Below are positions 31,743 through 38,255 of a stretch of DNA of 38,782 nt, piece by piece. The notes beneath the pieces were generated by a model. That model did no database searches and was not told where the DNA came from. It saw only the letters and a list, made by a program, of their open reading frames with translations. The position numbers and the translations under genes are program-made. Origin of the DNA: Thermomicrobiales bacterium (GTDB lineage Bacteria > Chloroflexota > Chloroflexia > Thermomicrobiales > CADCWN01); assembly GCA_030446685.1 (NCBI GenBank), contig JAUJMV010000004.1, positions 97,816-136,597 of the forward strand, written 5' to 3'. Position 1 is the first letter of the stretch; each line of letters starts with the position of its first letter.

Positions 31743-34700
31743 TCACGTTAGCCCCGCCGTGCCGATCACCAGCGCCTCCCCCGTCGCCGCCTGCCGGTCC
31801 AGCAGCGCGAAGAGGCGGCGGTAGACCTTCTTCGCCCCTTCCTCCTCCTCGCGGCCGGGGCCGGTGAAGGTGTCGCGGTCGCCGACGAGGATCAGCTTGG
31901 TCTTGGCGCGCGAGATGGCGACGTTGAGGCGGCGCGGGTCGGCGTGCAGGCTGCCGATGACGTGGCCGTCGTTCGAGTTGACGAGGCTGACGACGAGGAT
32001 CTGCCGCTCGCCCCCCTGGAAGCGGTCGACCGTGTCGATCCGCAGCGCCGGCAGCGCGGCCAACGCCGGCTCGCGCGCGGCGATTTCGGCCCGCAGCCGG
32101 TTGTTCTGCTTGCGATAGGCCGAGATCACCCCAACCTCGGCGGCGAGCGCCGGCCAGTGGTCGCGCGGCACGCCCCGGAAGAGGCCGGCGAGCAGCGCCG
32201 CCACGATCACCGCCTCGCGCGGGTTGTCGCGCGACTCGTCGGCGCTCCAGTGCCGCACCGTGTCGCGCGCGGCCGGGTCGCGGCTGGTGTCGAGGAAGAC
32301 AATCGGCTCGTCCCCCCACGCCGCCGCCCAATCATTGCCCGTCCCCTCGCGGCCCACGGCCCACGGCCCACGGCCCACGAACCCCGACAGCCGCGCCTCC
32401 GCCGTCCGCGCGTCGGCGGGGCGCAGCGCGCCGTCGTAGAAGAGCTCGCTGACCAGCGCGCAGATCGGGCCGTTCATCCGGTACTGCGCCGCCAGGGTGA
32501 GCAGCGCCCGCGGGTGGCGGCGGGCCAGCCGCTCGAAGAGCGACACCTTCAACCCGCCCTCGCCGTGCCCGGCGGCGCGCAGCGATTCCGGCGGGGGCGG
32601 GAGGGGCAGCGCCCCGCTCGCCTCCGGCACGACCGGCGGGAGCTGCTGGTGGTCGCCGACCAGGATCAGGCGCCCGGCGTAGCCCGGCGGCAGGTGGCGC
32701 AGCGCCTGGAGCGCCGCCGGCTCGGTCGCCTGGCCGGTCTCGTCCACGATCACCGTCTCGAAGGCGAGGCCGCGCAGTTCGGGCGCATTGGCGGCCGCCA
32801 GCGTCCCGACGAAAATCTGCGCGTGATCGTGCAGCAGGTTGCCCGCGCGGATCAGGCGCACCCATCGTTCGAGCCCCGCCGGATCGTCGAGGTCGAGCCC
32901 TTCCAGCGTCTCGCGCACGCGCAGCCGCTCGCCCAGGATCTGTGCGCGCACCTCCGGCTCGGTCGCCGCCCGCGCGGTCCCGACCCGGACGAGGTAGGGC
33001 CGCAAATCGGGGTAGAGCTGGCCCAGCTTGCGGGCGACCTCGTCCGCCGCCCGGTGGGTGTTGGCGAGGATCACCAGCGGGCGACGCCCCGGATCGTCGG
33101 CCAGCGCGAAGAAGCCGCGCGCCGCCAGCTCGCGCGCCAGTTCCGCGACCATCGTCGTCTTGCCGGTGCCGGGCGGCCCCTGGATCAGCAGGATCTCGCC
33201 CGGCGGCAGCGCCAGCGCCGCGCCGATCGCCCGCCGCTGGTCCTCGTTCAGCCGCCCCGCGCCGACATCGGCCAATTCCCCCGCGGCCGGCGCCGGCTCC
33301 TCCGCGCCGAGGATGATCCGCGCCAGCCGCGGCAGCTCGGCCGTCGCGAGCTGCCGCCCCCCCGCCGCCGCGTAGTTCACCGCGCCGATCAAGAAGTCGG
33401 TCAGCCCCTGCACCTGCCAGGACGAGAGGAAGGGGAGCTGGTCGATCCGGTATTCCCCATCGGCGCTCGGCGGCAGCGTGTCCCGCAGTTCGACCGTCAC
33501 CGCCTGCGCCCCGACCGCGCGCAGCGTCCCCTCCACCGAGAAGAGCTCGCCCGGCGCGCGGCCCCCCGGCGTGACCAGCACCCGGTCGTCCTCGCGCAGC
33601 CGCGTCTCGATCCGCGCCGCGCGCTCGAAGGTGACGGAAGCGCCCCCCCGGCCCCCCGGCCCCGCAGGTCGCTTCTCGCGTCCACCGCCATTGCTCCCCC
33701 CCGGGGCGGGGGGCCAAGGGGGCGTATTCCGCAATCCGCAATCCGCAATCCGCAATCCCCCGACGCTGATCCCCTCCTGCCCCTCCAGGATCGCCGGCGG
33801 GGTCGTCGCCAGGTGGTAGAGCGCCTCGCGGCCGGCGCGCTCCTCCTCCTGCAACTGCCGGTGGAACCAGACCCAGTAGGCGTAGAGCTCCTGCGGCAGG
33901 TGCCGGAAGAAGTGGGCGACCGGCGGGCGGCTCGGCGCGCGCGCGGCCTCGCAGAGCCCGCGCGCCCCGACCGCGCAGATCGCGCAGGGCGTGGCCGAGG
34001 CGTGGAGCGACCAGTCGCCGCCGACCCCGCGCAGCCGCCGCCCCAGCCCGGCGATCGCGTCGATCCGGAAGCGGTCGTAGCCGGTCAGCAGGCCGGAGAC
34101 GGCGAGGAAGCCGATGTTGCGGTTCTGCGCCAACAGGTCGAGCGCGCGGTCGTCGTCGCCGCCCCGGCGCAGGTCCGCCCTCGCCCGCCGCACGATCGGG
34201 TGGTCCGCCAGCGGCACGATCGTCGCCTCGTCCCCCTCGATCGCCTCGATGAAGGTCTCCGGCTCCCCCGCCCCCAGCGCGCGCACGATCTCGCGGTAGG
34301 CCAGCGCCTGCAAGCCGCCGGGGCGCGCGACGCCGTTCGCCGGGTCCTTCTCCGCGCCGAAGCCGCCGCCGGTCTTGATCTCGTAGAGCGCCGCGATCGA
34401 CCCCGCGCCGGCCGCGTCCCCGGCGTCCTCCCGGTAGACGATCCGGTCGGCCCGCCCGCTGATGCCGCGCCCCGGCGCGAAGAAGAGCCGTTCCTGCAGG
34501 AGCGCGCCCCGCCCGGCCTCCTCCGCCCGCGGCGACCACGACGCGCGCAGCCGCGCCAGCACCGTCTCGCGCGCGGCGACCGGGCGCTTGTGCAGCTCCT
34601 TCGGGCGCCCCTTCGGCCGGTCGAGCAGCAGGTTGGCGAAATCGTCCGCCCAGCTCCGCGCCACCGCGCCCAGGTAGGCCCCCGAGGCGGCGGCCTCGTC

Positions 34701-35267
34701 GCCCCCCTCGACGAAGGCGGTGGCCGCGTGCCGGTAGCCCGCGTGGATCGCGTTGCCCACCGTGAAGCCCGGCGAGGTCGCGTCGCGCAGCGGATCGCGC
34801 CCGACCCCGACGAAGCCGGTGTAGAAGAGGGCCAGCGGGCAGCCGTAGGCCACCTCCAGTTGCCCCCCGGTGAGGGTCCACTCCGGCGCGATGATGAACT
34901 TGAGCAGGACGATAATCTGGCCGCCCGTGCTCGTCTCCGCCGCGACCGCCTTGAGCACCTGCAGGCGCAGGCGGTTCGGCCGGCCGCCCTGCTCCAGCCC
35001 CTCGAAGGCGCGTTCCAGCGCCGGGAAGTAGTGCGCGAAGGCGACCCCGTGGTCACGGCCGGGGAACCACTCGCCGTTGAAGACGTAGGCGCGGCCGATC
35101 GGCCCGCCGCCGTCGGTCGTCAGGCGCAGCGCCAGCCGCCCCCGCCGCGACCACGCCTCGTCGCGCGCCGCCAGCACCGGCAGATCGAGCCGTTGTGGCA
35201 CGCCCGGCTCGGCGCGCAGCCGCGCGAACGCGTTGGCGTCGGATGCATCCCGCGCGCCGCCACTCAT
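31743..35267 (-). CDS. Dna2-like PD-(D/E)XK nuclease-SF1 helicase
   Basis: A 1174-residue fusion of a Cas4/RecB-type nuclease and a UPF1/Dna2-like SF1 helicase. The nuclease shows GRADRIVY, the catalytic ALYEIKTGGG (about 295), and GLQALAYREIV. Cys143 (YGCPLALF) and a CxxC-x7-C group near 429-440 (PCAICAVGARGLC) bracket it, as in Dna2, AddB and Cas4 where they bind a 4Fe-4S cluster. Helicase motifs follow: Walker A IQGPPGTGKTT (about 697), ANTHRAADEV, Walker B VIVDETGQ (about 840), VGDHQQLPP, QYRMN, VDRFQGGERQ (about 1084) and RRLNVAISRAK. The start at 35267 overlaps the HepT stop as ATGA. The frame runs on upstream to 35582, but that joins HepT by a frameshift and is not the true N-terminus. 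Two tandem heptamers lie in frame inside it. Likely DNA repair or defence. Confidence 0.9.
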   Translation of the reverse strand: MSGGARDASDANAFARLRAEPGVPQRLDLPVLAARDEAWSRRGRLALRLTTDGGGPIGRAYVFNGEWFPGRDHGVAFAHYFPALERAFEGLEQGGRPNRLRLQVLKAVAAETSTGGQIIVLLKFIIAPEWTLTGGQLEVAYGCPLALFYTGFVGVGRDPLRDATSPGFTVGNAIHAGYRHAATAFVEGGDEAAASGAYLGAVARSWADDFANLLLDRPKGRPKELHKRPVAARETVLARLRASWSPRAEEAGRGALLQERLFFAPGRGISGRADRIVYREDAGDAAGAGSIAALYEIKTGGGFGAEKDPANGVARPGGLQALAYREIVRALGAGEPETFIEAIEGDEATIVPLADHPIVRRARADLRRGGDDDRALDLLAQNRNIGFLAVSGLLTGYDRFRIDAIAGLGRRLRGVGGDWSLHASATPCAICAVGARGLCEAARAPSRPPVAHFFRHLPQELYAYWVWFHRQLQEEERAGREALYHLATTPPAILEGQEGISVGGLRIADCGLRNTPPWPPAPGGSNGGGREKRPAGPGGRGGASVTFERAARIETRLREDDRVLVTPGGRAPGELFSVEGTLRAVGAQAVTVELRDTLPPSADGEYRIDQLPFLSSWQVQGLTDFLIGAVNYAAAGGRQLATAELPRLARIILGAEEPAPAAGELADVGAGRLNEDQRRAIGAALALPPGEILLIQGPPGTGKTTMVAELARELAARGFFALADDPGRRPLVILANTHRAADEVARKLGQLYPDLRPYLVRVGTARAATEPEVRAQILGERLRVRETLEGLDLDDPAGLERWVRLIRAGNLLHDHAQIFVGTLAAANAPELRGLAFETVIVDETGQATEPAALQALRHLPPGYAGRLILVGDHQQLPPVVPEASGALPLPPPPESLRAAGHGEGGLKVSLFERLARRHPRALLTLAAQYRMNGPICALVSELFYDGALRPADARTAEARLSGFVGRGPWAVGREGTGNDWAAAWGDEPIVFLDTSRDPAARDTVRHWSADESRDNPREAVIVAALLAGLFRGVPRDHWPALAAEVGVISAYRKQNNRLRAEIAAREPALAALPALRIDTVDRFQGGERQILVVSLVNSNDGHVIGSLHADPRRLNVAISRAKTKLILVGDRDTFTGPGREEEEGAKKVYRRLFALLDRQAATGEALVIGTAGLT
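32351..32378. repeat. Four heptamers (GGCCCAC) inside helicase gene
   Basis: Four exact copies of GGCCCAC. In the helicase frame they give GRGPWAVGRE-type sequence just after a conserved helicase stretch (ARLSGFV...). This is 28 nt of repeat; the frame is kept by the flanks. Confidence 0.8.
33731..33758. repeat. Four heptamers (GCAATCC) inside helicase gene
   Basis: Four exact copies of GCAATCC. In frame they translate as GGLRIADCGLRN. They lie at the start of a Pro/Gly-rich, low-complexity insert between the nuclease and helicase domains. Confidence 0.8.
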
Positions 35268-35601
35268 CGCTGCCCCTGCTGGTCCTCGCGCGGCGCCACC
35301 CCTTCCAGGCCCACCAGTCGCGGTATATCCACGCTGATCGTCCGCAGACGCAGCGAGATCGACGGCGTCGTATCCGTGGATGAGCCGGTCGCGCATCCCG
35401 GCGATCGGTCGCGCGGGATGCTGGGCGCGGTAAGGCGCCGAGAGCCGCTTGACCGCCTCGCCGAGCACGAGCAACTGGTGCAGTACCGCCGATTGCGTCT
35501 TGAGATCGGTGCGGAACTCGGTCTCGTCCACGCCGCGCGCGAACTCGATCACCAGGCGGGCCGCGCGCAGCATATCCAGCACCGTCGTCGTCGCGGCTCA
35601 T
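35264..35601 (-). pseudogene. hepT: HepT-like toxin, frameshifted
   Basis: A HEPN-domain ribonuclease toxin of the HepT family, partner of the MNT gene just upstream. LDMLRAARLVIEFARG and the catalytic R-x4-H-x-Y motif (RDRLIHGY) lie in one frame. After DAVDL the frame changes, and the family's ending (LRTISVDIPRLV, then a short tail) is in another, ending at TGA 35264-35266. Two lost bases, or one extra, near 35350 explain this. The natural start, ATG 35599-35601 overlapping the MNT stop (ATGA), is also out of frame with LDMLRAA; a GTG at 35582 would restart it. So there are one or two frameshifts in a gene of about 110 codons. The active motif is intact, but the C-terminus would be wrong. 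Confidence 0.75.
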
Positions 35602-35903
35602 ACGATCCGCTCCGCGCTTTCGAGGATCGCCCGGCGGCGCAGCCAGTTGGCGCTCTGCTCGATCGCCTGCCGGTTCACCAGGTCGACCTTCCGGCCCAGG
35701 ATCGCCGTTAACTCCTCTTCCATCGCGCTGTAATCGAACAGGCTCCGGTTGGCGCCTGGCGCGAAGGTGACCAACACATCCACGTCGCTTTCCGGTCGGA
35801 AGTCATCGCGCAAGACGGACCCGAACAGCGCCAACTCGCTGATCTGCCAGCGGCGGCAGAAGTCCCGCAGTCGTTCCCGGTCGATCGCGATTCTCGCCGT
35901 CAT
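35598..35903 (-). CDS. mntA: MNT-type nucleotidyltransferase antitoxin
   Basis: A 101-residue minimal nucleotidyltransferase. The active site is complete: GS-x10-DVD in GSVLRDDFRPESDVDVLV (about 29-46), plus a third acidic residue in RKVDLV. Enzymes of this type (MntA) neutralise HepT by adding AMP units to the Tyr of its R-x4-H-x-Y motif; this is established for other species. GGAGGAGG lies about 9 nt before the ATG. The stop overlaps the natural start of HepT as ATGA. Thus, unlike HepT, the antitoxin gene is intact. Confidence 0.9.
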   Translation of the reverse strand: MTARIAIDRERLRDFCRRWQISELALFGSVLRDDFRPESDVDVLVTFAPGANRSLFDYSAMEEELTAILGRKVDLVNRQAIEQSANWLRRRAILESAERIV

Positions 35904-35936
35904 AACCCGGCCTCCTCCGCCGCGATGACAACCGGA

Positions 35937-36819
35937 TCACCCGTCCGCCGCGACGTACTCGTTGAGCGCGAAGAGTTCCGTGCCGCGCGCCAGGTCGCGC
36001 CCGAAGGCGTCGCTCAGGTGGGCGACGAGCGCGTTCGACAGCTCGCGCGGGTGGGGCGCCCCGTTCTTCGCCGGCGCGGCGCCGTCCTCGGGTCCGGCGG
36101 GATCGGCGACGCCGATGCGGGCAAGCAGATGGGCGCGGGCGCGGCCGAGCAGGGTGCCCAGGTAGCCCTCCGCCCCGCCGGGCGCGGCCGTCGCCGCCGG
36201 CGCGTGGCGCGCGGCGAGGTGCAGCAGCCAGACGATCGCCGCCTCGTCCTGCCCGGCGGCCAGCGCGAGCCGCACGCGAATCAAGGTCCAGGCGGCGGCG
36301 AGGAAGGGATCGCCGCCGGCCGCCGTCTCGCGCAGGTTGAGCAGGCGGTCGGCCTCGTCGCGGTAGTGGAGGCGCTCCTCCGCCGTCAGGCGGTCGAGCC
36401 CGGCCAGCACGCCGTCGAGGTCGCCCAGCCCGCCGCGCGGCTTCTCGTCGAGCGGGGTGTAGATCAGCGCCGACAGGAGGCGCGTCAGCGCCTTGAAGAG
36501 CGCGACCCGCTGCTGGAGCGCCGGGTCGTGCGCCCGCTCGCCCGCCTCGTCGAGGCGCCCCCGCGCGGCGGCGAAGCTCCAGCCCCGCAGCGCGCCGATC
36601 GCGCGCGCGGGTTGCCGCCTCGGCCAGATCCTCGCGCGGGTTGAAGCGCGCGCCGTCGAGCGCGAGGAGCGCGCCGGCGCGCTCGGCGGCCAGGACGCGC
36701 GCGACGACGTCGGCCTTGCCCAGGCGCGGCGACAGGTCGACGACCGGATCCTCCCCGGCGAACCGCTGCCGCTCGATCTGCCGGCGCGCCCGCTCGGCGC
36801 GCGCCGCGATGTCCTCCAC
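35937..36819 (-). pseudogene. Unknown helical protein, frameshifted
   Basis: Begins at GTG 36819 with EDIAARAERARRQIERQRF and continues VVDLSPRLGKADVVARVLAA. A frame change lies in the run of alternating G and C near 36600-36611; adding one GC pair would restore ATRARAIGALRGWSFAAARG and the rest. The remainder is mostly helical (LFKALTRLLSALIYTPLDEK, LDGVLAGLDRLTAEERLHY, DEAAIVWLLHLAARHAP) and ends FALNEYVAADG. The restored length is about 294 aa. I do not recognise the family. It precedes the MNT gene by 33 nt on the same strand and would be first in the operon. Confidence 0.6.
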
Positions 36820-36883
36820 CGTCCCTGTCCCTTGCGGTCATCGGCCCGCGACTGCCGCCAGGTCGGCCAGCCGAGATGTACGT

Positions 36884-36912
36884 ACAGTAGCACGCAGCGC
36901 GGGGCGTGGCAA
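36884..36912 (-). promoter_or_regulatory. Promoter of the MNT/HepT/helicase operon
   Basis: The minus strand reads TTGCCA (36907-36912), 17 bp, TACTGT (36884-36889). A start near 36877 would lead the four-gene minus-strand operon down to 31743. The palindrome GTACGTAC overlaps the predicted start. Confidence 0.4.
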
Positions 36913-36956
36913 GGGCGGTGGTGGCCTCCCGGCGGTTGCCGAACGCGCGCCGGCGC

Positions 36957-37646
36957 TCAGGCGTCGTCGCGCGGGTCGCCGGCCGCCTTGTGGCCGAGGA
37001 CGACGTAGACCGGGTCGCCGGCGGACTGGAGCCAGCCGCGCAGCCCGCCGCCCCGCGCCGGCGCGCCGCGGTCGATGAACCGGACGCGCTCGTAGCCGCC
37101 CGCCAGCTCGAAGTAGCTCCGGACGAGCCCCGCGCGCCCCCGGTCGTCCTGCTCGTACCAGATGCGCACGGCTTTGGTCGGGAAGAGGCGGTTGGAGAAG
37201 ATCACCACCAGCGCGCCGCCCGGCTTCAGCACGCGCCGCACCTCCCGGAAGAGCGTCACCGGGCGCGTGACGTACTGGATCGAGACGGTGATGATCGCGA
37301 TGTCGAAGGTGTCCTCCGGGAAGGGCAGGGCCGGGTTCGCGTTGATGTCCTGGACGACCCACTCGTCGAGCTGGTCATTCGCGGCCAGTTCGACCGCGTT
37401 CATCCCCAGCCCGACCACGCGCCGCGGCCGCCCCCCGTCGGGCAGGTGCGACTTCCAACTGCTCATCAGGTCGAGGACCGTCGCGTCGGGCGGGATCAGC
37501 TCGCGCAGGATCTCGCCGATCGTGGCGATCGCCGCGTCATCAATGTGCGTGACCAGGCGGGGGCTGTCGTAGAAGCGGGCATCGTCCGCCTCATCCATGC
37601 GCTGGAACTGCTCGGGGGTGAACGGCGGGTCGACTGGTGTCGGCAT
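36957..37646 (-). CDS. Class I SAM-dependent methyltransferase
   Basis: A 229-residue protein with a class I methyltransferase fold. Motif I is ATVLDLMSSWKSHLP (about 54-68); it lacks the usual GxGxG and reads DLMSSWKS. Then come VVGLGMNAVELAAN with the acidic ribose-binding region, DINANPALPFPEDTFDIAIIT (motif II/IV, about 98-118), and REVRRVLKPGGALVVIFSN. The DLMSSW form is seen in a family of methyltransferases of unknown substrate. The start follows GGAGG by about 9 nt. It is separated by some 135 nt, including a promoter, from the operon downstream. Confidence 0.85.
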   Translation of the reverse strand: MPTPVDPPFTPEQFQRMDEADDARFYDSPRLVTHIDDAAIATIGEILRELIPPDATVLDLMSSWKSHLPDGGRPRRVVGLGMNAVELAANDQLDEWVVQDINANPALPFPEDTFDIAIITVSIQYVTRPVTLFREVRRVLKPGGALVVIFSNRLFPTKAVRIWYEQDDRGRAGLVRSYFELAGGYERVRFIDRGAPARGGGLRGWLQSAGDPVYVVLGHKAAGDPRDDA

Positions 37647-37710
37647 CGCTGGTCGGCCTCCGGCCCTGGCGGGGCGGCTTGACGGTTCCCCGCGGCAAGT
37701 ATGCCACAGG

Positions 37711-37803
37711 CGAAGTACGAGTGACGAGCGACGAAGTACGAGCAGGGCCGTGCATGCGCCGCATCTTCTGTTCGTACTTCGTCGTTCGTACTTCGTACTT
37801 CCT
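37711..37803. repeat. Inverted repeat with TTCGTAC heptamers
   Basis: The right side holds TTCGTAC at 37771-37777, 37785-37791 and 37792-37798. The left side carries its inverse. CGACGAAGTACGA (37729-37741) pairs with 37772-37784 (13 bp) and CGAAGTACGA (37711-37720) with 37786-37795 (10 bp). It is less GC-rich than its surroundings and ends just before the selC promoter. Confidence 0.75.
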
Positions 37804-37832
37804 TTGATCTTCCCCCGCGGTAGGGCTATACT
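37804..37832 (+). promoter_or_regulatory. Promoter of selC
   Basis: TTGATC (37804-37809), 17 bp, TATACT (37827-37832): 4 of 6 and 5 of 6 matches with ideal spacing. The start would lie near 37839, about 11 nt before the tRNA. Confidence 0.6.
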
Positions 37833-37849
37833 CTCGGCAGGAATGGTGT

Positions 37850-37944
37850 GGGGGCGGAGGGGTCCCGGTGGGCTCCCCGGTCTTCAAAACCGGTGGCCGT
37901 CGTAGCCCGGCGGCGGTGGGTTCGACTCCCATGCGCCCTCGCCA
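37850..37944 (+). tRNA. selC: tRNA-Sec (anticodon TCA)
   Basis: A 95-nt selenocysteine tRNA, the same length as E. coli selC. Parts: acceptor GGGGGCGG / GCGCCCTC (seven of eight pairs; the innermost is G-G), D-arm GGGTCC-CGGT-GGGCTC (six pairs), anticodon stem CCGGT-CTTCAAA-ACCGG with TCA at 37884-37886, a long variable arm GCCGTCG-TAGCC-CGGCGGC (seven pairs), T-arm GTGGG-TTCGACT-CCCAT, discriminator G and encoded CCA. The eight-plus-five layout and the six-pair D-stem are typical of bacterial tRNA-Sec. It reads UGA for selenocysteine; the other factors (selA, selB, selD) are not in the window. Confidence 0.95.
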
Positions 37945-38143
37945 ATTTCTCCCCCAGGCGCCTCGCGCCAACTTCACAACGGTGAACAGCGCCCGCCGTC
38001 TCCGGCAGGGAGCTTGCTGCACGCTCCCACGCGGAGCCCTCTTTCGGCCTGCTCGCCGCCGCTCCTCTCCCCGAGCCAGTGGGCGTGCTTGTGCGAGGGG
38101 GTGGGCTCGCGCGGTCAGCGACGTGCCGACGAACAGGGGCGTG

Positions 38144-38152
38144 TGCTACAGT
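38144..38152 (+). promoter_or_regulatory. Extended -10 promoter of MutS-like gene
   Basis: TG-C-TACAGT. The start would be near 38160, just before the hairpin at 38164-38184, about 95 nt upstream of the ATG. Confidence 0.4.
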
Positions 38153-38163
38153 CAGTATGTTTT

Positions 38164-38184
38164 GCTCGGGACGCTAGCCCGAGC
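38164..38184. other. Leader hairpin
   Basis: GCTCGGG-ACGCTAG-CCCGAGC: a perfect 7-bp stem with a 7-nt loop in the presumed leader of the MutS-like gene. Confidence 0.45.
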
Positions 38185-38255
38185 GGTATGGGAGTTGCAT
38201 CGCCCCGTTCGCCTGCAGCCCCGGGGCACCGTTGCTGATTGATGAAGGGACCGTG

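Larger units (their letters stand above)
37945..38255. other. Non-coding gap after selC
   Basis: No gene or tandem-word array is recognised between selC and the MutS-like gene. The gap holds only the candidate promoter at 38144-38152 and the hairpin at 38164-38184. Confidence 0.5.

Noticed and set aside
31743..35582. A single 1279-residue HepT-helicase fusion protein
   Set aside because: The HepT ending and its TGA exist in another frame and overlap the helicase ATG as ATGA, so the fusion is a by-product of a frameshift.
37711..37803. Possible CRISPR-like repeats
   Set aside because: Units are 7 nt, adjacent and inverted, with no unique spacers; none of the tandem-word arrays has a CRISPR layout.
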